Assembly: GCA_963585895.1 (NCBI GenBank) | Contig: OY757934.1 | Span: 44,469,757 to 44,533,756 of the forward strand | DNA: 64,000 bases | DNA from: Sepioteuthis lessoniana | Lineage: Eukaryota > Mollusca > Cephalopoda > Myopsida > Loliginidae | Reading direction: 5' to 3' | Part shown: piece after piece, positions 30,255 to 41,351 of the stretch | Layout of the letters: each line of letters begins with the position of its first letter | How positions within the stretch are numbered: the stretch's first letter is position 1 | The notes under the pieces: model-generated | Told to the model about the DNA's origin: nothing | Seen by the model: only the letters and a program-made list of their open reading frames with translations | The model's database searches: none | Program-made: the position numbers and the translations under genes

Positions 30255-31212
30255 AATCTGGTTTGGTTTATTTGTTTAATGGCATATCAACCTTCATGGC
30301 GTATTTAATGCTAACTATATCCTTTTAGCTTTTAGAAGACTTTCAGAAACATTTCGCCGTGTATGCTAACACATGAGACCAGAAATCATATATTCAATTG
30401 GGGTATGCACACAAAACTGAATATATGTGCTTTAATCAAGCAGGCGACATTTCCACACTAGACGGAACCTCTCTGAAACTGGTTGACAAATTCACCTACC
30501 TAGGAAGCAGTGTCTCATCAACTGAAAAAGACATCGACACACGGCTAACGAAGGCATGGACAGCTATCGATAAGCTATCGGTCATATAGAAATCAGACCT
30601 GACCGATAAAATGAAACGCAGTTTCTTCCAAGCAGCGGTCGTGTCGATACTGCTGTATGGATGCACCACTTGGACGCTAACAAAACGGCTCTAAAAGAAG
30701 CTAGACGGCAACTACACAAGGATGTTGCGAACAATATTAAACAAGTCCTGGCGGCAACACCCCACAAAACCCCGATTATACGGCCACCTGCATCCCATCA
30801 CGAAAATTATCAAAGTTAGACGAACCAGGCACGCAGGACACTGCTGGAAGAGCAGAGACGAGCTCATAAGTGATGTACTCCTATGGATCCCCACTTATGG
30901 CCGAGCAAAAACAGGACGACCAGCTCGAACATAGATACAGCAGCTATGTGAAGATACGGTATGTCGTCCAGAAGACCTGCCAGAGACGATGAACGATAGG
31001 GAAAAGTGGCGAAAGAGGGTCAGGGATATCCGTGCGGGTGGCACGACATGATGATGATGATGATGATATCCTTGTAGAAGAACAATAGTGGTACGATTTA
31101 ACCCATAGTTGAAGGTTCATGCCTTTTCTAAGGGTATTAGTCCAAAGTAGACATAATAGCTGAACTGGAGTTCCAACTTGTTAATATGTTGTCGCAATCT
31201 AGCACATTAGCC
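30255..31212 (-). mobile_element. SINE-C interrupted by RTE-like LINE
   Basis: SINE-C tail at 30260-30328 (TTTGTTTAATGGCATATCAA). The body resumes at 31066 (TAGAAGAACAATAGTGGTAC). The head is at about 31150-31212, weakly preserved. ATATCCTTTTAG and ATATCCTTGTAG flank the LINE as a ~12-bp target-site duplication. Confidence 0.8.
30330..31065 (+). mobile_element. RTE-like LINE, plus-strand copy
   Basis: Codes for AHKTEYMCFNQAGDIS, TYLGSSVSSTEKDIDTRL, a stop, SDLTDKMKRSFFQAA, SILLYGCTTWTLTKRL, a stop, KKLDGNYTRML, LYGHLHPITKI, HAGHCWKSRDELISDVL, a stop in place of Tyr before IQQLCEDT, then MNDREKWRKRVRDIR and the terminal stop. An (ATG)n tail follows. Three in-frame stops but no slip after 30400. 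Bases before about 30400 are not recognised as LINE. Confidence 0.88.
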
Positions 31213-31350
31213 ATAACATAGGCGCCTTTGGTGGTGTAATGGTTAGCAAGCTCGACTAGCAAACCTACACGAGTGAGTTCGAGTCTCATTGGGTACCCCT
31301 TTCATAAGGCCTTGTGCCACATCTAAGCAAAATGCTCAGTAAATTACCAC
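31213..31350 (+). mobile_element. SINE-D
   Basis: GGCGCCTTTGGTGGTGTAAT, TGGTTAGCAAGCTCG, then B box GAGTTCGAGTCTCATT and GGTACCCC. It resembles a near-complete tRNA, followed by CTTGTGCCACATCTAAGC. Confidence 0.88.
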
Positions 31351-31359
31351 ATTAGCCAT

Positions 31360-31650
31360 AACATCACGTAGCTCCCCACTAACTATAGTTTGGCAGGGTA
31401 AAGTTGAAAACCAATAGTGCATATGTTAAGATGTAATTTTTAAAAACTTATGGAAATCAGATTAAAGTTGCCTCTAAGTCAATGATGTTTTTATTCTTAT
31501 CTGCATGATCGCCCCAATAAGTGATCATCGGCCAGAAGAAACTAGAAACTAGAATACTACCCATAAATACGTACACTCCAAAGATTTAAAAAAAAATAAA
31601 ATCTTGATTTTATTCTTAAATAAATATAGAAATATTTAATAATTTTTAAC
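31360..31650. other. AT-rich stretch, nothing recognised
   Basis: Poly(A)-rich toward its end; no recognised repeat. Confidence 0.45.
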
Positions 31651-31654
31651 GGAA

Positions 31655-32012
31655 CATTATGCAGTCAATTTGGCTGCGTGCAATCCTGAACAAGTTCTGG
31701 CAGCAACACCCCACAAGACACCAACTGTACGGCCACCTGCCCCCTATCACGAAAACTATTCAAGTTAGGCGAACCAGACATGCAGGACATTGCTGGAGAA
31801 GCAGAGATGAACTCATAAGAGATGTACTTTTATGGATCCCCACATATGGCCGCGCAAAAGCAGGACGACCAGCACGAACGTACATTCAGCAGCTATGTGA
31901 GGATACAGGTTGTTGTCCTGAAGACCTGCCTAGGGCGATGAACGATAGGGAGGAGTGGCGAGAGAGGGTCAGGGATATCCGTGCTGCCAGCACGATATGA
32001 TGATGATGATGA
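31655..32012 (+). mobile_element. RTE-like LINE 3' fragment with intact frame
   Basis: An open frame of about 113 codons (31659-32000): AILNKFWQQHPTRHQLYG, HAGHCWRSRDELIRDVLLW, RPARTYIQQLCEDTGCCPE, EEWRERVRDIR and the stop. The (ATG)n tail follows at 31996-32012. Strongly 5'-truncated and little diverged. Confidence 0.9.
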
Positions 32013-32029
32013 TGATTTATTACCAAACT

Positions 32030-32330
32030 CTACAGCATCGAAAAACTGTAGAGAAAAGAAAATGCAACACCCCTGTAAACAAAAATAAAACCGGATATGT
32101 CAACACAATCACATTTTTGGTTAGAGTTTCAATGTCGTGGGGTTTGGTAATGAGTAATAACTAATAATATCCGCTTTGATTTTATAATATTTCACTAAGA
32201 TTTTGAGTGTATAATATTCTTAGCATCATATGTTTAGAAGAAAACTAATTTCTTATTAAAATGTAGGAGTGCATTTATTATTCATCGGCGATACTGTAAT
32301 TACTACTAAAATTTTTATTATGTGTATGGA
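32030..32330. other. AT-rich stretch, nothing recognised
   Basis: No repeat boundary or gene signal seen. Confidence 0.45.
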
Positions 32331-32334
32331 TGTA

Positions 32335-32592
32335 TTTACCCAACCACTTTGTCACGGATAGCATATGTCACAAGGTCAATTTGTAAGTAGAGTAAAGCTA
32401 GTTTGAATTCAGTTTTCGTTCTCATTGACTGGTTGCCTAACCAAAGCTAAAAACCCAGTCTACCCAATTAATTACCCATAATTCTCGTGAAGTGAAATGT
32501 AAAGATCCTAATTCAGGACTCAAAGTTGGTTCCTTTGGTCTATTTCCTGTGGGAATAACCGTTATGCTATCCGCGCTAACCGTGTTTGTATC
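32335..32592 (-). mobile_element. SINE-B, diverged
   Basis: The tail word ATTTACCCAACCACTTTGTC and body words CACAAGGTCAATTTGTAAG and ACCCAGTCTACCCAATTAA are readable. The head is in reverse near 32560-32590 (GAATAACCGTTATGCTA). Confidence 0.8.
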
Positions 32593-32814
32593 TATGTAAT
32601 CGAAAGCCGGCTGAAATCATAATAATTATAGTTTTATAGAGCCATATACTTAAAATGATCTTATTGAATAAAGTAATATCCAGTTCAATTTGCAAATGCA
32701 TGCTATTTTTGTGGGGTTTTGTTCTCACTGAACGACATTTCTTTTAATTATTCCAATTCTTATAACTGAGATAATTATTAAATTGAAATTAGAAATCTTT
32801 CCCTTTTTAAGCCC

Positions 32815-33345
32815 AGTTGGCTGGGGGGTAAAATACACCGACTGCATCTTTGCGGAGGGGTAAGACTCCACCGCCGAAGAGTATCCTGGATATGACATTA
32901 AACAATCTAATGGTGAGCATTCGGTAATGCCAGAGTTTGGAGAATGCATAGTAAACCTTCATAATCATCACTCCCAGGTCCACTGTGGTAGCACCTGATA
33001 GGGTCCTATCTATGGGTCAAATAGAACCGTTTGACATTTAAACTAAGAGCAAACAAATGACTTATGTTAAATTGAATTGTTAGAAATAGCACTTTTTGAT
33101 CATTTAACAGTGTGTAAACAAATGAATGATGTTTAATTGAATTATCAATGATACGTGACAATACATACAGACATTTAACTTTGTTGACTTATGATAAACT
33201 GTATTATTAGAAATTGAACTATTTGATCATTTGAATGTGTACCGACAAAATGTGTTTACAAATCATATATCTAATATATATATATAAAAACAGAGGTTTG
33301 GCTTTAAATAACCAACAATGGTTGATATGATATAAAACCCAACCT
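32815..33345 (-). mobile_element. L-family element, nearly complete
   Basis: 3' module at 32815-33025 (ACACCGACTGCATCTTTGCG to TAGGGTCCTATCTATGGG), a middle with GTGTGTAAACAAATG units, and the alternative head at 33290-33345 (AACAATGGTTGATATGATAT). Confidence 0.8.
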
Positions 33346-33471
33346 AAACTTAAAATTTATCTCCTTAAACAAAAGCATTCATATCATCTTGAAAACTAAT
33401 AGTTTTATGGTTGACAATTCTTAATTAAAACTGGAATTGTACACATACATTCTGATATGAATTCTTTTTAT

Positions 33472-33702
33472 TGTCTATCGTTTTTATCGCATATCAACTT
33501 TCGTGGGTTATTTAATGCCAAATACATCTTCGTAGAGTAATGATATAATTTAATCCATAACTGGGGCGATAAAGGGTTTCATACATATCCCAAGGGTATT
33601 AATTCGAAAGTGAACGTAACTGCGTGAGCAGAGTTCGAACTCAGTTGGTTCGAAGTCGCAGTCCAGTACGTTACCCATTACGCCACGGGGACTCCCCTTT
33701 AT
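33472..33702 (-). mobile_element. SINE-C, full length
   Basis: Tail at left (TTTTATCGCATATCAACTTT), body CATATCCCAAGGGTATTAAT. On the minus strand the head at 33640-33700 carries a GTAATGGGTAACGTACTGG-type A box and GAGTTCGAACTC B box words. Confidence 0.85.
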
Positions 33703-33895
33703 TGAAACAGAGGTGAAAGTTAAAAATAATAAATTCCTTGTATGAACTTTTGGTCAAAAATAAAAAGTTTTCAGCTTCTCGGTGGTTTAAATTTCATCAA
33801 AATTAAAAAAAAAATTTTAACTGCTATTTTTCATATTGAAAGTGTATATTATTTCCCTGTTATTATTAGAATCGAATGCTAGAAATATTTCTGTG
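33703..33895. other. AT-rich stretch
   Basis: Nothing recognised. Confidence 0.45.
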
Positions 33896-33899
33896 CAAG

Positions 33900-34440
33900 T
33901 CGACCCGGTGTGAACTACATCGTTTATATATGTTACTTATTGAAATATCTGTTATTTTGTTGTTTCTTGTGTAGAGTCCATAATGACAACATCTCTACCT
34001 TTATCTCAAGCAGTGATGATAGCATTGTTATTTTTGGAAAAATCTCTTAATGCAGCTATGTCTTCTAGGTAAAGTGTTATCATTACTTTTAACATTCGTG
34101 GTCGCAGTGATTTGTCTTTGTATGAATCCTTTTACGAAATCCGAATCATTGTATCCACTGTTTTGTTTATCAGATTCACGGTTGCTTTTCTTTTAATCCA
34201 GAGGTGAATTTTCGACCAAACTGAATGGCCTCTAATATCATATGTACTGAGTTCGGTACTCGATATGTTATGAGCAAGACGGTTACTACCGATGTTTTCA
34301 ATTGCTATTGCTACATTGAAATTTCAGTTTTTGTTGTAGTTTGGAAATGTGAACATTGTTTAAGTCAGATATTTCCATTCTAAGTTTCTTAGTCATTTTA
34401 TGGAAGGTATACTTTTTGTTACATTGTTCCAGTCTCAGCT
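33900..34440 (-). pseudogene. Penelope-like reverse transcriptase remnant (fossil)
   Basis: On the minus strand one reading contains EDIAALRDFSKNNNAIITA, then DKGRDVVIMD. This matches the conserved start of Penelope-family reverse transcriptases, which carry a ...I.I..ADKG..VVIMD word. The remnant is broken and old; only the N-terminal region of the domain is visible. It may be related to the hammerhead-bearing repeats elsewhere in the window, but nothing in the sequence links them directly. Confidence 0.55.
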
Positions 34441-34950
34441 GTTTGGCTTTTTCGAAAGTGAAAGTAAAAGTAAAAACTTACTGAGAATTTCAGTTTTTCA
34501 ACGGAAGATTCCAAGAAAAATTTTAAATGTTCCGGAAAAATGTAGTGGGAAGATCTGATAATTTTAGATACACTATAAAGCATTACTTTATCTTTTATGC
34601 AGTTTATTAAAATGGTTCTCTTGTTTTTAAAAGAGTGTGAAATAGGGTTTTTATATTTCTGAATCATTCTAAAGTGATCTAAATATGTTTTTTTCAATCG
34701 ACGAGAGATTAGAGAAAAATTGTATGTAAATATAGAATATGATAAAAATATTCGGAGGATATATTAATCTATATACGAATATTATGTCAGCGTTTAATTT
34801 ATGTTTTTTTTTCTTTTGTAAAACTATCTTCAGGGCGATTCTATGTCTCATTCGAAAATAACTTTGAAATAAAAAAGAGAGAAAATTCTTAGCGTTCTTT
34901 TATCGTTAATGCAGTTGTTTCAATGTATGCAATGTCATTTTTTCTTTTCT
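34441..34950. other. AT-rich stretch upstream of the Penelope-like remnant
   Basis: A 92-codon minus-strand frame lies here (34419-34697). It may be decayed upstream sequence of the Penelope-like element, but no motif is visible. Confidence 0.35.
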
Positions 34951-34954
34951 TCCT

Positions 34955-35165
34955 AGGTTCAATCCCAAAGAGTCATACAAAAGATCTAAAAATGGTACTT
35001 GATACTTCCTTACTTGACACTCTGCACTATAAGGTACGTGTCGAGGGTAAAGTGTATCAATTCAGGGAAAGGAGTTGCACCCTCCCCTATACCTCGGCGT
35101 AGTAGCTATTGAAAAGGGAGCCTTTGTGTCGCCCTCTACTACGGTCACCAACTTTACTTTCTACT
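34955..35165 (+). mobile_element. SINE-A, 5'-truncated at the B box
   Basis: Begins at GGTTCAATCCC and runs through GTACTTGATACTTCC, GTAGTAGCTATTGAAAAGGG and GGTCACCAACTTTACTTT. The A box is missing. Confidence 0.85.
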
Positions 35166-35299
35166 TTAATTAATTGTTTATAAGAAAATAAATACCGTTT
35201 ATTATTATTTGGACAAAAAACTTCAAATTATTGGTGAAGAAGAAACTATTACATATATTTAGTAAAGTTAAATTATTTAGTTTATATCAGTAATAAAAT

Positions 35300-35625
35300 C
35301 ATTTGATTATTACGCGCCATAAATGTCCATAATGATACTGTTGCAATTTGGAACAAATCTGGAAATAGTGCCCAACAAAACAGTAGCTGTACGGCCACTT
35401 AACTCCCATCTCACCAACTATCCAAGAAGGAATGACAATCTCACAAATGACGTAGTCCCATGGACACAATATTGTTGGACGACCAACAAAAACTTATATT
35501 TATCAACTCTGTGCGGGCACTAAATACCATTCAGCAGACTTACTAAGAGTGAAAGCCGATAGGTACGGATAGCGAGATAGAGTTAAAGGTATCTATGATG
35601 TCGATACGCCTTAATGGTGACGTGG
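35300..35625 (+). mobile_element. Diverged RTE-like LINE 3' fragment
   Basis: The arrangement NKSGN...VRPLNSHLTNYPRRNDN...GRPTKTYIYQLCAG follows the order NKSW...LYGHL...R.RRTRH...GRPARTYIQQLC of the main family. Similarity is lower than among the other copies, and a relative lies at 60450-60890. Several stops and slips. Confidence 0.6.
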
Positions 35626-35699
35626 ATTTAATGAATGAAGGCTTCAAATTCCATCTGTTATATAAAGAATTTGAAAAGAACCTATCATATCAAAGCGAG

Positions 35700-36362
35700 A
35701 ATAGATAAGAAGCAATAAAATAGCAAATGTAGGCTATGTGGTGACAGAGATGAAACCATGAATCACATAATAAGCGAATGCAGCAAATTAGCACAGAAGG
35801 AGTATAAGACTAGACACGCCTGGGTGGGCAAGGTGATCCAGTGGGAAATGAGCAAGAAGTTTAAATTTGACCACACGAACAAATGGTATATGCACAACCC
35901 AGCAGCTGTCCTAGAAAATGACACACATAAACTTCTATGGAACTTTGACATACACACGGATCACCTAATCTCGGCCAAAAAGACCAGACCTAATAATAAT
36001 CAACAAAAAAAAAAGAAAAAGAAAAAAGAGAACTTGCAAAATTGTCGACTTTGCTGTCCCGGCTGACCACAGAATAAAACTGAAAGAATGTGAAAAGAAG
36101 GATAAGTACCTCAACCTTGTTAGAGAATTGAAAAAAAACATGGAACATGAAGGTGACAATCATACCAATTGTGATTGGTGTTTTTGGTACAGTAACTAAA
36201 CGATTATTAGAGGCACTAGAGGACTTGGAAGTTGGCGGACGAGTGGAGACCATCCAAACGTCAGCATTTTTGAGAACGGCCAGAATACTGCGAAGAGTCC
36301 TGGAGACTTGAGGAGACTTACTGTCACTAAAACTCCAGGGCAAAACCATCAGCTAATACTGA
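35700..36362 (+). mobile_element. LINE with restriction-like endonuclease, C-terminal part
   Basis: The plus-strand frame at 35758-36066 gives CRLCGDRDETMNHIISEC, a CX2CX7HX4C knuckle, then KEYKTRHAWVGKVIQWEMSK, KWYMHNPAAVLEND and LLWNFDIHTDHLISAKK. The endonuclease core would follow and is disrupted near an A-rich run at about 36004-36030. Further on, VETIQTSAFLRTARILRRVL is readable in another frame (36250-36310), the usual last block of this LINE type. Two or more slips. Knuckle followed by endonuclease is the arrangement of R2/R4/NeSL-type LINEs. Confidence 0.82.
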
Positions 36363-36522
36363 TGTGAAAAACTCTAAAGGGTAATAACAATAATAAAAGC
36401 AACAACAGTATATTATACAATTGAAATCATATATTTATCTTGTGGAATATAAATGAGGGCAACAGAGTGTTTAAAGAACTCTGATTTTTTTGAAAATCTT
36501 TAGTTTTTACTGTTTTGTAAAT

Positions 36523-36780
36523 TGGTTTAGTTTAGTTTGGTTTTATGGCATATCAACCATTCTAGGTTATTTACTGCATATATGTTATATATTTATGATT
36601 TGGTTTGGTTAAGTTTTATGGCATATCAACCATTGTAGGTTATTTATTGCGAAATCCTATTTATACATATATATTATATATTTATGAGTTGGTTTAGTTT
36701 GGTTTTATGGCATATCAACCATTGTAGGTTATTTATTGCGAAGTCCTATTTATACATATATATTAAATATATGATTTCTA
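36523..36780 (+). repeat. Three tandem L-family alternative heads
   Basis: TTATGGCATATCAACCATT occurs at about 36542, 36616 and 36705, each with GTTATTTA.TGC and TATATATTA.ATAT downstream. This is a local tandem triplication of about 75-90 bp. Confidence 0.9.
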
Positions 36781-36789
36781 AAAAAAAAA

Positions 36790-38006
36790 AAAAACTTGTA
36801 GATAACATTTTTAAATGAGCCTCCGCTCATTTTTTTTTTTTTGCTCACAAATGCTTTCACTTATTTCTGTCTCATACAAATTATTGTATTTATTATTAAT
36901 CATTTGCTTGCACACAGTTAAATGTTTTCAAGTATTGCTATTTAACATTAACAATTCAATTAAACATTAATCATTTGTTTACACTCAGTTAAATGATCAA
37001 ACAATTCTATTTTAAACAATTCAGTTAATAATAAAGTTAAATCGTTCCAAGCATTGCAATGTATTACTAACAAATTGTTATTTGTTTACACCCTGTTAAA
37101 TGATCAAATAGTTATATTTCAAACAATTCAGTTTAGCATGTCAACAAGGTTAACTGGATCAAAGTATTGCTATGTATTACTAACAATTCAATTAAATAGT
37201 TAGTTGTTTAGACATTGTTAAATGAACAAATAGTTAGTGTAAATGTTAGAGTTTGCGTTTCAACCGGTATAGTATTTTAGATTGAACTTTGCCTCTCGCA
37301 CCGGTCGCTTCCGGGTGGAAGGTGCGGGAGGAACTTCCGGCCTGAACACCGGATGGCGCAAATTCGGTTTTTTTCAAATTGACCGGCATGCGAAGCTGAC
37401 TTTTTTTTTTGTGGGTCACTAGCAAGGCAAAAAAAGGTAAGCACATGAATTCTCTTGATTCGATTTAAATCATCACTTTCGCGGTGTGTTTCCCTTTTTG
37501 GAACATTTACGAATGCGTTTGTTTTGTTTCAGTTTTCACGTTGGAGAATGTATAGTTGGAGAATATGTACTTGTTTTTGCGCTGAACACGTGCGCAAATA
37601 AAGATATACATCTTCATCAGTACGAAACTCGTGTCTTTGGTTTTTGGCTCCAGATGCTGTTACAGTTACATTTCAAACAATTCAGTTTAGCATGTCAACA
37701 AGGTCAACTGGATCAAAGTATTGCTACGTATTACTAACAATTCAATTAAAAATCACTTATTTGTTTACTCACTTAAATGATTAAACTGTTCTATTTCAAG
37801 CAATTCAGTTTATCATAAGTCATTTGTTTGCACTTAGTTTAAATGTCAATGTACACATCTTAGATGTCAAATAGTTCTATTTGACCCATAGATTGGACTC
37901 TATCTGGTGCTACCACTCATGTCCAGAGGGGACCTGAGAGCGATGGCAATGAAGGGGTACTCTGAATTCCCCCAAAGTTCCAGCACTATTGGAACTTCAC
38001 CATCAG
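36790..38006 (+). mobile_element. L-family element carrying a solo LTR and the 48-bp satellite
   Basis: AT-rich middle with TTTACACTCAGTTAAATGATC units, interrupted by a solo LTR at 37238-37664. The 3' module starts at 37880 (GACCCATAGATTGGACTC) and reaches GTTTAAGGTCATATTACCAG at 38008, where the satellite takes over. It resumes at 40264 (CTCTGTAGTCGATGTATTCT). Confidence 0.8.
37238..37664 (+). mobile_element. Solo LTR (fossil), LTR retrotransposon of undetermined family
   Basis: The ~427-bp segment begins TGTAA and ends TTACA. It contains an AATAAAG polyadenylation-type word about 70 bases before its end, and interrupts L middle sequence that is continuous on both sides. AGTTA occurs at both edges, giving a probable 5-bp target-site duplication (edges uncertain by one base). 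The intact duplication suggests moderate age. No internal region, so this is the product of LTR-LTR recombination. Confidence 0.7.
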
Positions 38007-40263
38007 ATTGTTTAAGGTCATATTACCAGGACACTCATTAGGGGAGTTTTACAGATTGTTTAGGGTCATATTACCAGGACACTCATTAGGGGAGTTTTAC
38101 AGATTGTTTAGGGTCATATTACAAGGACACTCATTAGAGGAGTTTTACAGATTGTTTAGGGTCATATTATCAGGACACTCATTAGGGGAGTTTTACAGAC
38201 TGTTTAGGGTCATATTATCAGGACACACATTAGGGGAGTTTTACAAATTGTTTAGGGTCATATTATCAGGACATTCATTAGGGGTTTTTTACAGAGTGTT
38301 TAGGGTCATATTATCAGGACACTCATTAGGAAAGTTTTACAGATTGTTTAGGGTCATATTACCAGGACACTCATTAGGGGAGTTTTACAAATTGTTTAGG
38401 GTCATATTATCAGGACATTCATTAGGGGGGTTTTACAGATTGTTTAAGGTCATATTACCACGAAACTCATTAGGGGAGTTTTACAGACTGTTTAGGGTCA
38501 TATTACCAGGACACTCATTAGGGGAGTTTTACAGATTGTTTAGGGTCATATTATCAGGACACTCATTGGGGGAGTTTTACAGATTGTTTAGAGTCATATT
38601 ATCAGGACATTCATTAGGGGAGTTTTACAGATTGTTTAGGGTCATATTATCAGGACACTCATTAGGGGAGTTTTACAGATTGTTTAAAGTCATATTACCA
38701 CGACACTCATTAGGGGAGTTTTACAGACTGTTTAGCGTCATATTACCAGGACACTCATTAGGGGAGTTTTACAGATTGTTTAGGGTCATATTACCACGAC
38801 ACTCATTAGGGGAGTTTTACAGATTGTTTATGGTCATATTACCAGGACACTCATTAGGGGAGTTTTACAGATTGTTTAGGGTCATATTATCAGGACACTC
38901 ATTGGGGGAGTTTTACAGATTGTTTAGAGTCATATTATCAGGACATTCATTAGGGGAGTTTTACAGATTGTTTAGGGTCATATCATCAGGACACTCATTA
39001 GGGGAGTTTTACAGATTGTTTAGGGTCATATTACCACGACACTCATTAGGGGAGTTTTACAGATTGTTTAGGGTCATATTATCAGGACACTCATTAGGGG
39101 AGTTTTACAGATTGTTTAGGGTCATATTATCAGGACACTCATTGGGGGAGTTTTACAGATTGTTTAGAGTCAAATTTCAGGACATTCATTAGGGGAGTTT
39201 TACAGATTGTTTAGGGTCATATTATCAGGACACTCATTAGGGGAGTTTTACAGATTGTTTAGGGTCATATTATCAGGACACTCATTAGGGGGTTTTTACA
39301 GATTGTTTAAGGTCATATTACCACGACACTCATTAGGGGAGTTTTACAGACTGTTTAGGGTCATATTACCAGGACACTCATTAGGGGAGTTTTACAGATT
39401 GTTTAGGGTCATATTATCAGGACACACATTAGGGGAGTTTTACAAATTGTTTAGGGTCATATTATCAGGACATTCATTAGGGGTGTTTTACAGATTGTTT
39501 AGGGTCATATTATCAGGACACTCATTAGGGGGGTTTTTACAGATTGTTTAAGGTCATATTACCACGACACTCATTAGGCGAGTTTTACAGACTGTTTAGG
39601 GTCATATTACCAGGACACTCATTAGGGGAGTTTTACAGATTGTTTTGGGTCATATTATCAGGACACTCATTGGGGGAGTTTTACAGATTGTTTAGAGTCA
39701 TATTACCAAGACACTCATTAGGGGAGTTTTACAGATTGTTTAGAGTCATATTACCAGGACACTCATTAGGGGGGGGGTTTACAGATTGTTTAGGGTCATA
39801 TTATCAGGACACTTATTAGGGGAGTCTTACAGACTGTTTAGGGTCATATTATCAGGACACTCATTCGGAGATTTTTACAGACTGCTTAGGGTCATATTAC
39901 CAGGACACTTATTAGGAGAGTTTTACAGAGTGTTTAGGGTCATATTATCAGGACACTCATTGGGGGAGTTTTACAGATTGTTTAGGGTCATATTATCAGG
40001 ACATTCATTTGGGGAGTTTTACAGATTGTTTAGGGTCATATTATCAGGACACTCATTGGGGGAGTTTTACAGATTGTTTAAGGTCATATTACCAGGACAC
40101 ACATTAGGGAGATTTTACTGATTGTTTAGAGTCATATTACCAGGACACTCATTAGGGGAGTTTTACAGATTGTTTAGGGTCATATTATCAGGACACTTAT
40201 TAGGGGAGTTTTACAGATTGTTTAGGGTCATATTATCAGGACACTCATTAGGGGAGTTTTACA
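38007..40263 (+). repeat. 48-bp satellite, about 47 units
   Basis: The unit reads ATTGTTTAGGGTCATATTAC, then CAGGACACTCATTAGGGGAG, then TTTTACAG. 2.26 kb of it contains about 47 units with a few one-base indels. Because 48 is a multiple of three, frames of up to 394 codons appear, but variant positions change amino acids freely. The unit is an internal piece of the L-family 3' module, which flanks the array on both sides. Confidence 0.95.
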
Positions 40264-40314
40264 CCTCTGTAGTCGATGTATTCTACCGCCCCAGCCGATT
40301 AGGACATTGTAAAT

Positions 40315-40552
40315 TGGTTTGGTTATTTTGTTTAATGACATATAAACCTTCATGGGTTATTCAATGCCAAAGCCATCCTTTTAGAAAAAGACTAGAGGTA
40401 ATGTTTAATCCATAATTGAGATAGATTAGTTTTTTCATATCTTTCCCAAAGGATATCAATCCGAACGTGATTGTAATACTACTACTGGAGTTAGAACTTA
40501 CTTCCTACAATGTTGCAGTCCAGGTTGCTAGCCACAACATCTCCGTGATTTT
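40315..40552 (-). mobile_element. SINE-C
   Basis: TTTGTTTAATGACATATAAA tail, TCCATAATTGAGATAG and CTTTCCCAAAGGATATCAAT body, head in reverse at about 40490-40550. Confidence 0.8.
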
Positions 40553-40739
40553 CCCTGTTTTTTTATAATCATGAAAAACTATTACATGTAAATAATAAAC
40601 TCTTAACACTTTGCAATCCTTCATGAAATCACTTTGCCCAAATAATCATCTATTATTTGGTTGTGACAAAAATCATACCCATTACAGAGAAGAATAAACT
40701 GTTACACCTATTTTTAACCTTGACATTATAAAATTGTAT

Positions 40740-40969
40740 AAATATTTATATCGACCATTGAATAGTTAGGAATAGAACTTTTTGATCATTTAACTGTGTG
40801 TAAAATAATGACTGATTTTTAATTAAATTGTTAGTGATACATAACAATACTTGGAACCATTTAATTGAGTGTAAATGAATGAATACCGGTGAAAAGAGCA
40901 ATTAGTGTTTGATAGCAATACGTGTAACCACTTCACTGTGTGCAAATAAATGATTAATATAGAATAGAA
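40740..40969 (-). mobile_element. L-family middle
   Basis: AACTGTGTGTAAAATAATGA and CAATACTTGGAACCATTTAA-type units, the same as those at 33060-33240. Confidence 0.65.
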
Positions 40970-40978
40970 TTATAAATA

Positions 40979-41241
40979 ACCGGCACATTGGCCTCGTGGG
41001 TAGAGTATTCGCCAATGGTCGGGAGACCTGGGTTCAATCTCAGGTCGGGTCATACCAAAGACATTCAAAATGGTGCTTGATACCTCCTTGATTAACACTC
41101 AGCGATATAAGTTACGTATGAAGGGTAAAGTGGAAAAATCCAGTGAAAGGAGTAGCGCCCTCTTCTACACCTTGGTGTAGTAGCTATGGAAAAGGGAGCT
41201 TTCGGGTCGCCCTCGACTACGGTCGCCAACTTTACTTACTT
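40979..41241 (+). mobile_element. SINE-A, full length
   Basis: CATTGGCCTCGTGGGTAGAG (A box), GGGTTCAATCTCAGG (B box), ending ACGGTCGCCAACTTTACTTA. Target-site duplication TTATAAATA at 40970-40978 and 41242-41250. Confidence 0.93.
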
Positions 41242-41351
41242 TTATAAATATCAGACAGCAATAATTGAGACCATTTAACAGTGTAGAAATTATTGCAATA
41301 TTAGTGTGCAAACAAATTCGTGAATTTACTTCCAAAATATGCTTGATGTTG

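Noticed and set aside
31213-31290. tRNA gene candidate
   Set aside because: A and B boxes are good, but the same head with the same non-tRNA body recurs at 29003, so it is a SINE head.
38008-39192. 394-codon frame made of a 16-residue repeat (LFRVILSGHSLGEFYR type), and further such frames to 40415
   Set aside because: The frame exists because the 48-bp satellite unit is a multiple of three without a stop. Unit variants change residues freely, single-base indels shift the frame, and the unit derives from a non-coding dispersed repeat.
38007-40263. Possible CRISPR-like array because of the regular 48-bp period
   Set aside because: There are no unique spacers; the whole unit repeats, and the context is a eukaryotic satellite.
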